From Paraburkholderia kururiensis JCM 10599 = LMG 19447 (lineage in GTDB: Bacteria > Pseudomonadota > Gammaproteobacteria > Burkholderiales > Burkholderiaceae): a stretch of 64,000 nucleotides of DNA. The first letter of the stretch is position 1. Each line of letters opens with the position of its first letter. Both the position numbers and the translations under genes were made by a program. Below the pieces are notes generated by a model, which saw nothing but the letters and a program-made list of their open reading frames with translations, did no database searches and was not told the DNA's origin. Below are positions 16,119 through 24,128 of this stretch, one piece after another. The stretch spans positions 62,001 to 126,000 of the forward strand of contig NZ_RJZE01000022.1 in the NCBI RefSeq assembly GCF_003986935.1, given 5' to 3'.

Positions 16119-18548
16119 TCAGTCTCCATAAGGAATCCAGACGTTCTTCACCTGCACCGCCTCGTGCAGGAACGGCAGGCCTTCGCTCGCGCGGTCGAAC
16201 CAGTCGAAGACGCGCCCGTGGTCCACGAACGTGCGCTTCAGGTTGCCCGCCGACTCGCGCTCCACGAGCGCCGCATGCGCCGCACTGCCGAAGCACCAAA
16301 CCGCGTCCACGTCGTCGTGACGCACGAGCGCGGGCAGCAACGCGCTGCGCTCGCCCGTCACGATATTCAGCACACCGGCCGGCACATCCGACGTTTCCAC
16401 CACCTGATAGAAGTCCGTCGCGACGAGCGGCGCCCTTTCGCCCGGCAGCAGCACGACGCGATTGCCCATCGCAAGCGCAGGCCCAGCGAGCGACACGAGC
16501 GCGAGCAGCGGCGTTTCGTCCGGGCACGCTACGCCGATTACACCGAGCGGCTCGTGCATCGCCAGCGCCACGCCGCGCATTGGCGGCGTGTGCACGGCAC
16601 CGTCGAACTTGTCGGCCCACGCAGCATAGGTGAAAAGCCGCGTGACTGCCGCGTCCACTTCGGCCTGTGCCGCGTCGGCTGACGCACCGTTGCGCTGCAC
16701 GAGCTGATGCGCGAACTCCTCCCCGCGTACGGCCAGGTTTTCCGCGAGGTAGTAGAGCACCTGGGCGCGGTTGTGCGCCGTCGCGTTCGACCAGCCTTGC
16801 GCCGCGCGCGCCGCGGCCACGGCGTTGCGGATGTCCTTGCGGTTGCCCGCGCCCACCTCGCCTACCACGCGGCCGTCCGGCGCATGCACTGGCAACGAAT
16901 AGCCGCTGTCGGGCCGCACCTGCTTGCCGCCGATGAAGAGCTTCGGCGTGCGGTCGATCACGGCGGTCGTCGTGGAAGCCGGGTGCTCGCTGTCTTCGTC
17001 TGCGTCGTCTTCTACCGCCACGGCATGCGCGAGAACGGCCTGCTGCTGTGCCGGCCGTTTCGCAAGCGTGAGCCATGCGCGCGGCTGGAGGTATTCGTAA
17101 ATGCCCTCGCGTCCACCCTCGCGGCCGAAGCCCGACTCGCGATAGCCGCCGAAGCCGACGGCCGCGTCGAAGAGGTTCGTCGCGTTCACCCAGACCACAC
17201 CGCAAGCAAGCTTCGGCGCGACGTCGAGCGCGCGGCCAATGGTCTCGCTCCATACGCTTGCGGCGAGGCCATAGCGCGTGTTGTTCGCGAGCGCCACCGC
17301 TTCGTCGGGCGTGCGAAAGCTCATGGTCACCAGCACCGGGCCGAAGATTTCCTCCTGTGCGAGCACCGACGCACTGCCCACGCCCGTGACGAGCGTAGGG
17401 GGGTAATAGCAGCCTTCGCCCGGCATCTCCACGTGCGGCGGCTGCCAGATATCGCAACCCTCGGCGCGGCCGCGTTCCACGAGCGCGCGAATGCGTTGCA
17501 GCTGCACGTCGTCCACGATCGCGCCAATGTCGATGCTCTTCTCCAGCGACGGCCCCACACGAAGCGTCGCCATGCGGCGCTTGAGCTTCTCGACGAAACG
17601 CGCTTCGATGCCTTCCTGCACGAGCAGGCGCGAGCCCGCGCAGCACACCTGGCCCTGGTTGAACCAGATGGCGTCCACCACGCCTTCCACGGCGCCGTCG
17701 AGGTCCGCGTCGTCGAACACGATGAACGGCGACTTGCCGCCCAACTCCAGCGTGAGCGCCTTGCCCGAGCCCGCCGTGGCCACGCGAATCTGCCGGCCCA
17801 CTTCGGTGGACCCCGTGAACGCGATCTTGTCTACGCCGCGATGTTCGACGAGCGCCGCGCCCGTGCGTCCGTCGCCTGTTACGACGTTGAGCACACCCGC
17901 GGGCAAGCCGGCACGCTGCGCCAGTTCCGCGAACAGCAGCGCCGTGAGCGGCGTGTATTCGGCGGGCTTGAGCACGACGCAGTTGCCCATGGCAAGCGCC
18001 GGCGCAATCTTCCAGGCCAGCATCAGCAGCGGAAAATTCCACGGCACGATCTGACCGATCACACCGAGCGGCGCCCACTCGGCGAACTCCGTTTCCTGAA
18101 GCTGCGCCCAACCCGCGTGATGCAGGAAGTGACGCGCGACGAGCGGCACGTCGATGTCGCGCGTCTCGCGAATGGGCTTGCCGTTGTCGAGCGATTCGAG
18201 CACGGCGAAGAGCCGGCTGTGCCGCTGCACCATGCGTGCGAGTGCGTAGAGATGTCGCGCGCGGCCCGTGCCGCCCAGCGCCTGCCATGCGGGCTGCGCG
18301 GCACGTGCGCTGGCCACGGCGGCGTCGATGTCGGCCGCGCTGCCCTGCGCGACGTGCGCAAGCAATTCGCCGGTGGCGGGTGCGTGAGTGGCGAAGCGCT
18401 CGCCTTCGACCGGCGCGCGCCACGCGCCGCCGATGAAATGGCCGAACCCGGCCTCGTGCTGCGCGAGCCAGGCGCGCACAGGACCGTCGTCCTCAGGGGC
18501 GGGGCCGTAGGCCATCGATGAAAAATACTCCGCTACGCTCGTGGTCAT
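16119..18548 (-). CDS. Two-domain aldehyde dehydrogenase, ALDH16-like
   Basis: This 809-residue protein consists of a full ALDH domain and a second incomplete one. Domain 1 (residues about 36-500) has the cofactor segment PWNFPLLM, GSTEVG, the base Glu in LELGGK (about 268) and the catalytic cysteines in GQVCCAG (302-303). Domain 2 (about 530-809) starts again with an ALDH N-terminal pattern (LFIGGKQVRPDSG) and coenzyme-domain motifs but stops before any catalytic Cys segment. This is the architecture of the ALDH16 family, whose second domain serves dimer formation. It lies between deoC and the mutarotase gene, so acetaldehyde released by DeoC is a reasonable substrate. The start could also be MAYGP, 33 nt inside. 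Confidence 0.9.
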   Translation of the reverse strand: MTTSVAEYFSSMAYGPAPEDDGPVRAWLAQHEAGFGHFIGGAWRAPVEGERFATHAPATGELLAHVAQGSAADIDAAVASARAAQPAWQALGGTGRARHLYALARMVQRHSRLFAVLESLDNGKPIRETRDIDVPLVARHFLHHAGWAQLQETEFAEWAPLGVIGQIVPWNFPLLMLAWKIAPALAMGNCVVLKPAEYTPLTALLFAELAQRAGLPAGVLNVVTGDGRTGAALVEHRGVDKIAFTGSTEVGRQIRVATAGSGKALTLELGGKSPFIVFDDADLDGAVEGVVDAIWFNQGQVCCAGSRLLVQEGIEARFVEKLKRRMATLRVGPSLEKSIDIGAIVDDVQLQRIRALVERGRAEGCDIWQPPHVEMPGEGCYYPPTLVTGVGSASVLAQEEIFGPVLVTMSFRTPDEAVALANNTRYGLAASVWSETIGRALDVAPKLACGVVWVNATNLFDAAVGFGGYRESGFGREGGREGIYEYLQPRAWLTLAKRPAQQQAVLAHAVAVEDDADEDSEHPASTTTAVIDRTPKLFIGGKQVRPDSGYSLPVHAPDGRVVGEVGAGNRKDIRNAVAAARAAQGWSNATAHNRAQVLYYLAENLAVRGEEFAHQLVQRNGASADAAQAEVDAAVTRLFTYAAWADKFDGAVHTPPMRGVALAMHEPLGVIGVACPDETPLLALVSLAGPALAMGNRVVLLPGERAPLVATDFYQVVETSDVPAGVLNIVTGERSALLPALVRHDDVDAVWCFGSAAHAALVERESAGNLKRTFVDHGRVFDWFDRASEGLPFLHEAVQVKNVWIPYGD

Positions 18549-18592
18549 GGTGGGTGATTCAGGCAGGCGTGGTCGTCGTGTTGGTTAGGCGC

Positions 18593-19603
18593 TCATGCGA
18601 GCGGATGACGATGGAAGGCCGAATAACGGCCGCTCACGTGGTGTTCGAGCTGCCGTTCGATGTCGGCAAGCAGGCTCGATGCGCCAATGCGAAAGAGCGC
18701 CGGTTCGAGCCATTCGCGGCCCAGTTCCTCTTTCATCAGGATCTGATACGAGAGCACGGACTTCGCGCTCGACACCCCGCCTGCCGGCTTGAAGCCGATT
18801 GCGAAGCCCGTGCGCTCCAGATACTCGCGGATCATGCGCACCATCACGAGCGACACGTCGAGCGTGGCATTCACGCCTTCCTTGCCGGTGGAGGTCTTGA
18901 TGAAATCGGCGCCCGCCATCATGCAGACCATCGACGCACGCGCCACGTTGGACAGCGTGCGGATGTCGCCGGTGGCGAGAATGGCCTTCAGATGCGCGCG
19001 GCCGCAGGCGGCGCGAAAGTCGCGCACTTCGTCGTAGAGCGCGCGCCAGTTGCCCGTGAGCACGTGTTCGCGCGTGACGACAATGTCGATTTCCGCAGCG
19101 CCATCCGCCACGGACGCTTCGATTTCCTTGAGCTTCAATTCATGCGGCGTGAGCCCTGCGGGAAAGCCCGTGGACACGGCCGCGACCGGAATGCCGCTGC
19201 CCTCGAGTGCGTCGACAGCCGCTGCGACGAAGCGGTGATAGACACACACGGCGCCTGTCGTGATGCCGGCGGACGCCATGCCAAGCGCTTCCAGAATGTC
19301 GTCGCGCACGGGATGGCGCGCCTTCGCGCAAAGCCTGCGCACGCGGCCTTCGGTGTCGTCGCCGTTGAGCGTGGTGAGGTCGATGCACGTGATGGCCTTG
19401 AGCAGCCACGCGGCCTGGGCGTCTTTCTTGACGGTGCGGCGCGTGGCGAGCGTTGAGGTACGGCGTTCCACCGCCGACGCATTCACCCGCAGGCTGTCGA
19501 ACCAGCCGGCGTCGAACGGCACGCCGGGATTGCATTCGCCATGTGCGGCAGAACCGCGATGCAACGCGATGACGGACAGCGGCAAAGAGGGACTTTCGGA
19601 CAT
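18593..19603 (-). CDS. deoC: Deoxyribose-phosphate aldolase
   Basis: This 336-residue class I aldolase cleaves 2-deoxyribose-5-phosphate to glyceraldehyde-3-phosphate and acetaldehyde. The Schiff-base lysine lies in DFIKTSTGKEGVNAT (first K). The second active-site lysine is in GFKPAGGVSS, and the Asp is in CIDLTTLNGDDTEGRV. It is longer than the E. coli enzyme (about 260) because of about 60 extra N-terminal residues, like the eukaryotic-type group. The start is ATG 19603 (MSESPSLP). It is first in the operon, so the promoter should lie in the gap shared with the porin gene. Confidence 0.95.
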   Translation of the reverse strand: MSESPSLPLSVIALHRGSAAHGECNPGVPFDAGWFDSLRVNASAVERRTSTLATRRTVKKDAQAAWLLKAITCIDLTTLNGDDTEGRVRRLCAKARHPVRDDILEALGMASAGITTGAVCVYHRFVAAAVDALEGSGIPVAAVSTGFPAGLTPHELKLKEIEASVADGAAEIDIVVTREHVLTGNWRALYDEVRDFRAACGRAHLKAILATGDIRTLSNVARASMVCMMAGADFIKTSTGKEGVNATLDVSLVMVRMIREYLERTGFAIGFKPAGGVSSAKSVLSYQILMKEELGREWLEPALFRIGASSLLADIERQLEHHVSGRYSAFHRHPLA

Positions 19604-19679
19604 CGTCACGACCTGATCTTGTGCAATGCAAAACAGAAATTGACGGTTTGCTCGCATGCATCCTACATCGACTGATAGG

Positions 19680-19703
19680 ATCGTAACAAGTCGTCGTTAC
19701 GAT
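19680..19703. promoter_or_regulatory. Inverted repeat in the deoC-porin divergent region
   Basis: ATCGTAAC (19680-19687) and GTTACGAT (19696-19703) form perfect 8-bp arms with an 8-nt spacer, 77 bp upstream of deoC and 153 bp upstream of the porin start. The size and placement fit an operator for either gene. The GTAAC core resembles the repeats upstream of flhD but in the opposite arrangement. Confidence 0.45.
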
Positions 19704-19856
19704 TATTTCTTTCCGCTTTCCCTCACTTTCCGCCCCGCATGCCCTCGGTGTTTTCACCAGGCGTGGACGCGCACGTCGTGAAAGTGGCGTGAAGGTTTCC
19801 CCCCGCGAGAATCGGCCCCATTCATCCATTTCAACGCAGTGAATGAGGAGACGATC

Positions 19857-20987
19857 GTGAGGAAGAAGCATCTCGCATTGGCGGTACCGGCGACGGTCGC
19901 GTTCGCGGCAGGCAGCGCATACGCGCAATCGAGCGTCCAGCTCTATGGGCTCATGGACTTGAGCGTGCCGACCTACCAGTCGCATGCCGACGCGAACGGC
20001 AATCACGTCATCGGCATGGGCATTGGCGGCGAGCCGTGGTTCAGCGGCAGCCGCTTCGGGATGCGCGGCGCGGAAGACATTGGCGGCGGCACGCAGGTGA
20101 TCTTCCGGCTTGAAGCGGAATACCGCGTGGCGGACGGGCAGATGGAAGACCCGGGTCAGCTGTTCGACCGCGACGCATGGGTAGGTCTGCAGAACGATAC
20201 GTTCGGCAAGATCACGGCGGGCTTCCAGAACACGATTGCGCGCGACGCATCGGCCATCTATGGCGACGCGTACGGTTCGTCGAAACTTTCACTGGAAGAA
20301 GGCGGCTGGACCAACTCGAACAACTTCAAGCAGATGATCTTCTACGCGGCCGGGCCCACAGGCACGCGTTATTCGAACGGCCTCGCGTGGAAGAAGCTCT
20401 TCAACAACGGCATCTTCGCGTCGGCGGGCTACGCGTTCGGCAACCAGACGAGCTTCGGTCTCAATTCGGTGTATCAGGGCGCGCTGGGTTACAACGGCGA
20501 TGCTTTTGCCGTGTCCACGTTCTATAGCCACGTGAACAAGCAGGGCTTCGCGAACCAGAGCTTCTCGGTGGGCGGCAACTACACGTTCGGCATTCTGCGG
20601 GCCAACGCCGGCTACTTCCGCTACTGGGGCGATCAAGGCTCGCTCGGCCAGCGTCAGGACAACGCATGGACCGTGTCGTTCAAGCTTTCGCCGAAGGGCC
20701 CGCTCGACTACGAACTCGGCTACCAGCAGATGCGCGTGCACAACGCGGCATACAACTCGGACGGCGACATTCCGAACGCGAACCTCGGCACGTTCGATCC
20801 CGCCTCGGGGCTGCACAACGGCTTCAAGGAGACGCTGTACGGTTCGGTGTTCTATCACTTCTCGAAGCGCACGGAAGTGTACCTGGCCGGCGACTACATG
20901 CGCCTGCATGGCGGCTATACGGTGGGCAGCACGTTCGGCTCGAACAACCAGGTCGAGGTGACGGGCGGCATTCGTACGCGCTTCTAA
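19857..20987 (+). CDS. Gram-negative trimeric porin
   Basis: This outer-membrane porin of about 376 residues follows the pattern of burkholderial OpcP/Omp32-type porins. It has a signal peptide ending AGSAYAQ|S, mature start SSVQLYGLMDLS, the eyelet-type segment GSRFGMRGAEDIGGGTQVIFRLE, and a C-terminal EVTGGIRTRF ending in Phe, the signal for barrel assembly. The GTG at 19857 is preceded by GAGGAG and gives a clean signal peptide starting MRKKHLALAV. The GTG at 19839 lies before the ribosome site and is not used. Diffusion of small solutes is the expected role; the link to the adjacent sugar operon is only by position. Confidence 0.93.
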   Translation: MRKKHLALAVPATVAFAAGSAYAQSSVQLYGLMDLSVPTYQSHADANGNHVIGMGIGGEPWFSGSRFGMRGAEDIGGGTQVIFRLEAEYRVADGQMEDPGQLFDRDAWVGLQNDTFGKITAGFQNTIARDASAIYGDAYGSSKLSLEEGGWTNSNNFKQMIFYAAGPTGTRYSNGLAWKKLFNNGIFASAGYAFGNQTSFGLNSVYQGALGYNGDAFAVSTFYSHVNKQGFANQSFSVGGNYTFGILRANAGYFRYWGDQGSLGQRQDNAWTVSFKLSPKGPLDYELGYQQMRVHNAAYNSDGDIPNANLGTFDPASGLHNGFKETLYGSVFYHFSKRTEVYLAGDYMRLHGGYTVGSTFGSNNQVEVTGGIRTRF

Positions 20988-21046
20988 ATACGCGCTTGCT
21001 GGCACGCGCAGAAGAACAGCTCATCCTCCACGCGTAGTGGATTTGC

Positions 21047-21088
21047 GACCCGCATGGGCACCTGCCCTGCGGGTCTTTTTTCTTTCTT
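21047..21088 (+). terminator. Rho-independent terminator of the porin gene
   Basis: GACCCGCA (21047) pairs with TGCGGGTC (to 21075), with a further inner GGGCA/TGCCC pairing, followed by a long T-rich tract starting TTTTTTCTTTCTTT. It lies 60 bp after the porin stop. Confidence 0.9.
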
Positions 21089-21169
21089 TACGACTGTGGG
21101 TGCAACGCCCGGCAGAGCGTGTGAACAGCAGACCGTGTTGGACCGCGCACACACGCCCGCCGTGAAAGA

Positions 21170-21916
21170 TCAGCGCACGCCGCCGCTCGCGTTCAGATGC
21201 TCGCCCGTGATCCAGCGCGAATCGTCGGAGGCGAGGAACACCACCACGCGCGCGATGTCGTCGGGCTGGCCGATGCGGCCAAGCGGCGTCTGCGCGAGCA
21301 CGCTGCTCTCCATGTCCGAGCCGATCACAGAGGCCGCATGCGTGCCTTCGGTCTCGATGAGCCCCGGATTCACGGCATTCACGCGAATCTTGCGCGGGCC
21401 GAGTTCCTTCGCGAGCGAACTGGTCGCGGCATCCACCGCGCCCTTCGTGGCCGAGTAGACGGTCGTGTACGCCGGCGTGATGCGCGTCACCACCGAACTG
21501 ACGTTCACGATGCTCGCGCCCTCGCCCAGATGCTTCGCGGCAGCCTTCGTGGTGAGCAGCAGGCCCAGCACGTTGATATCGAACTGCCGATGGAAATGCG
21601 CTTCGTCGATCTCTTCGATCGGCGCAAACGAATACACGCCCGAGTTGTTCACGAGAACGTCGAGGCGCCCATAGGTTTCGACTGCGGTGTTGACGATACG
21701 CTCGGCGTCCGCGGCCTTCGACACGTCGCCCGCTACGGCGACTGCTTTACCGCCTGCGGTGATGATGGCGTCCACGACGGCGTCTGCGCCGGCCTTGCTG
21801 GATGCGTAATTGACCACCACCGAAGCGCCTTCGGCAGCCAGCGCCTTCGCGATGCCCGCGCCAATGCCCTTCGATGCGCCGGTCACCACGGCGACTTTGC
21901 CAGTCAGCTTGCTCAT
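21170..21916 (-). CDS. Short-chain dehydrogenase/reductase (SDR)
   Basis: This 248-residue classical SDR has the NAD(P)-binding motif TGASKGIG (residues about 13-20), NNSG, a catalytic Ser in NVSSVVT, the YSATK catalytic pair, and NPGLIETEG after it. It is of the general 3-oxoacyl-reductase-like type; an Arg/Lys-based NADP preference is likely but the substrate is unknown. The start is MSKLTGK at 21916; the frame upstream runs into the promoter region. It is monocistronic, with a perfect 17-bp palindrome 36 bp upstream. Confidence 0.9.
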   Translation of the reverse strand: MSKLTGKVAVVTGASKGIGAGIAKALAAEGASVVVNYASSKAGADAVVDAIITAGGKAVAVAGDVSKAADAERIVNTAVETYGRLDVLVNNSGVYSFAPIEEIDEAHFHRQFDINVLGLLLTTKAAAKHLGEGASIVNVSSVVTRITPAYTTVYSATKGAVDAATSSLAKELGPRKIRVNAVNPGLIETEGTHAASVIGSDMESSVLAQTPLGRIGQPDDIARVVVFLASDDSRWITGEHLNASGGVR

Positions 21917-22438
21917 GATCGTTTCCTTCGAAAATGCGTAAGTGGGTACAGGGAACGCGACGCGTTCCGTGTGTATGCAGTGCGACGGTGTGAATCTATC
22001 CCGGCGTCGAGCGGCGATAAATGTGCGCAGCACGAATACATTGGCCGGATGCGCCGAACAATCGGCGGCGGACCTGCGGCGCGACTCACACATGCCGCAG
22101 ACAAACCATGACGTTCGAAGTGATGGTCGCGCCGCGGGCTTGGGTCATCATCGCGACCATGAGCACACTGGCCTCTGCCTCGCTTCGCATGTCGGCATCG
22201 CATTCCGTGGTCGCGGGCCGCAACGACGAAGCAACCGCCATGCTCGATAAGATCGCCGTGCCGCTGCGTATACGGAGTAGACGGCGGACGGAGTAGACCG
22301 GAGCTCGGCGTGCTCTCGTTCGTCAGCACGACCACGGTGTTCGGCACGCCGGTCGCCGCCGAATGAAACCGCAAGCTGCGGAGCGTCTCGCGCACGCGGC
22401 ATGCGTAGAGTGGTTCATGGCCTCACAGGAGTACGTAC
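21917..22438. other. 522-bp gap between the SDR and oxygenase genes
   Basis: Near the SDR start it holds the palindrome GGAACGCG-A-CGCGTTCC (21952-21968). Further right there is a direct repeat CGGAGTAGAC (22273-22282 and 22289-22298). Open frames here lack ribosome sites and protein-like composition, so I call no gene. Confidence 0.5.
21952..21968. promoter_or_regulatory. Perfect palindrome upstream of the SDR gene
   Basis: GGAACGCG and CGCGTTCC flank a single A, 36 bp before the SDR start codon. It is the size of a typical dimeric repressor site (TetR- or LysR-like). No regulator gene is adjacent. Confidence 0.5.
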
Positions 22439-23257
22439 ATGAACCGCCTCGACTCGCAACTTCCATTGCTCGATACGCAGAACGATCCCGCACCATCGCT
22501 TGCGCCCCATGAGGATCGCGAGCGGCACCGCCATCCAGCCGGCTCCGACCCGTCCCTCTCTCGCCGCATCGAAACACTGGATTGGGGCGCCATCGCGCAA
22601 ATGCTCGACGAATACGGCTATGCAGTCGCTCCCCAATTGCTGACAGAGGACGACTGCGACGCGCTGGCCGCCCTCTATGGACACCACGAGCGCTTTCGCA
22701 GTCGCATCGTGATGACCCGGCACGGCTTCGGCCGCGGCGAGTACCAATATTTCAGCTATCCGTTGCCGCGCCCCGTGCAGCAACTGCGCACGAGCCTCTA
22801 CCCGCATCTCGTTCCAGTGGCCAACCGCTGGAACCAGACGCTCGGCATCGACGTGCGCTATCCAGCCTCGCACGCGGAATACATCAAACGTTGTCACGCC
22901 GCCGGCCAGTTGCGCCCCACCCCGCTGCTGCTCCAGTACGGAAAAGACGACTACAACTGCCTGCACCAGGATCTCTACGGCGAACACGTGTTTCCGTTAC
23001 AGGTGGCGGTTCTGCTAGCCGAGCCGGGCCGCGACTTCACAGGCGGCGAGTTCGTGATGACCGAGCAGCGGCCGCGCATGCAGTCGCGCGTCCAGGTCGT
23101 GCCGCTGCGCAAGGGCGACGCGGCGATCTTCGCCGTCCACCATCGGCCCGTGCAGGGCACGCGTGGCGCGTATCGCGTCAACCTTCGGCACGGTGTGAGC
23201 CCCCTGCGCTCGGGCCAACGACACACCTTGGGGGTGATCTTCCACGACGCAACGTAA
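22439..23257 (+). CDS. 2OG-Fe(II) oxygenase of the DUF2086 (PF09859-type) family
   Basis: This 272-residue protein has the iron ligands HQD (H176, D178) in CLHQDLYG. A distal His is either in FAVHHRPVQG (234-235) or in RHGVSPL (251), and an Arg-containing strand RVNLRHGVSPLRSGQRHTLGVIFHD likely binds 2-oxoglutarate. The family is associated with oxidative repair of alkylated nucleic acid, often near ada/alkA genes; none are here. A GGAG ribosome site lies in front of the ATG. It is a single-gene unit. The family call is fairly sure; the substrate is not shown. Confidence 0.85.
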   Translation: MNRLDSQLPLLDTQNDPAPSLAPHEDRERHRHPAGSDPSLSRRIETLDWGAIAQMLDEYGYAVAPQLLTEDDCDALAALYGHHERFRSRIVMTRHGFGRGEYQYFSYPLPRPVQQLRTSLYPHLVPVANRWNQTLGIDVRYPASHAEYIKRCHAAGQLRPTPLLLQYGKDDYNCLHQDLYGEHVFPLQVAVLLAEPGRDFTGGEFVMTEQRPRMQSRVQVVPLRKGDAAIFAVHHRPVQGTRGAYRVNLRHGVSPLRSGQRHTLGVIFHDAT

Positions 23258-23624
23258 GGCATTCGAAAGAATCATCCGGAATGTCCCCTGGGTTGTTACA
23301 AACGCGGGCGAGAGCCGTTACAAATGCCGTCGCCAAGCTGTTACAAACAGCGGTCAAATGTAACGCGTCCACATGCCGCATTTTTTACCGCGCAAGTAAA
23401 CCCTTGCCTTTATTCATATCAAAAGGGGAATAGAATTTCCGGGGTGCGCGGGAGCGTCGCAGAGAAGTTGCTTCAATCAGGAGATACCCTGTCGTAGCAA
23501 GGGTTTGAGGCCCACAATAGCGCTGGCCGGGCCGCCCGGCGCACGCCAATAAGGCGCGTTGCAGATTTATGAAAAAATTACTGATCCACAGTCGGTTTTT
23601 TTCCACAATTTTTTTGACGAGCCA

Positions 23625-23653
23625 TTGCTTTTTGACATTCCCCCTCATACAAT
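23625..23653 (+). promoter_or_regulatory. Candidate sigma70 promoter of flhDC
   Basis: TTGCTT (23625-23630) and TACAAT (23648-23653) are separated by 17 bp. The -10 is good and the -35 matches three of six. A TGTTAC-N5-GTAACA operator-like repeat would start just after the transcription start. Confidence 0.4.
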
Positions 23654-23664
23654 TCGCTCCAAGC

Positions 23665-23681
23665 TGTTACGAGTTGTAACA
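23665..23681. promoter_or_regulatory. Inverted repeat TGTTAC-N5-GTAACA in the flhD leader
   Basis: It consists of two perfect 6-bp arms with a 5-nt spacer. The same GTTACAA core recurs at least four more times within 430 bp upstream and downstream, so a single regulator may bind an array. Confidence 0.55.
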
Positions 23682-23796
23682 AGCTGTATCAAATAGATAG
23701 ATATCGCCGAAGGTCGTTACAAGACCAGGCGGGGGCAGAAAAGACATAACGGCGAACAACGCCGGCAGTTCAATCGGGGCTTCGGAAAACTGAGAA

Positions 23797-24117
23797 ATGG
23801 ACCGTAGCAGCGAGACGCTGGAGTCAATCCGCGAAATCAATTTGTCGTACATCATGCTTGCGCAACGTATGTTGCGTGAGGACAAGGCAGTCGGCATGTT
23901 CCGGCTGGGCTTGTCGTCGGAGCTGGCCGAACTGCTTGCCGGGCTGTCACTCGCACAGATCGTCAAGCTGGCCTCCTCCGACCAGCTTTTGTGTTTCTTC
24001 CGCTTCAACGATCACACGATGCTGTCGGCCCTCACGCAGACGACGCGTCACGCTGACGTTGCTTCGACGCATGCCGCCATCCTGCTCGCGGGTCAGTCCG
24101 CGGAGCAGTTCGCCTGA
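23797..24117 (+). CDS. flhD: Flagellar transcriptional regulator FlhD
   Basis: This 106-residue protein carries the family pattern IREINLSYIMLAQRMLREDKAVGMFRLGLS and LSLAQIVKLASSDQLLCFFRF. FlhD joins FlhC as a hexamer that activates class II flagellar promoters. It is followed by flhC after 11 nt. The ribosome site is weak (GAGAA), while the upstream region is large and repeat-rich, so control is probably mainly transcriptional. Length matches the beta-proteobacterial family. Confidence 0.96.
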   Translation: MDRSSETLESIREINLSYIMLAQRMLREDKAVGMFRLGLSSELAELLAGLSLAQIVKLASSDQLLCFFRFNDHTMLSALTQTTRHADVASTHAAILLAGQSAEQFA

Positions 24118-24128
24118 CAGGGACCGCC

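Larger units (their letters stand above)
23258..23796. other. 539-bp A/T-rich control region upstream of flhD
   Basis: This is non-coding and clearly lower in GC than its surroundings. It carries GTTACAAA at 23295, 23317 and 23340 (22-23 bp apart), its inverse AAATGTAAC at 23356, the inverted repeat TGTTAC-N5-GTAACA at 23665-23681, and GTTACAA again at 23716. A weak sigma70 promoter (TTGCTT at 23625, N17, TACAAT at 23648) lies in between. The flhD leader would be about 130 nt. Confidence 0.7.

Noticed and set aside
22093..22400. Small genes in the gap before the oxygenase
   Set aside because: Several short frames exist on both strands, but none has a ribosome site, conserved-looking sequence or fitting spacing.
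23614..23653. TTGACG/TTGACA hexamers near flhD as -35 boxes
   Set aside because: No acceptable -10 lies 16-18 bp after either; the TTGCTT/TACAAT pair fits better.
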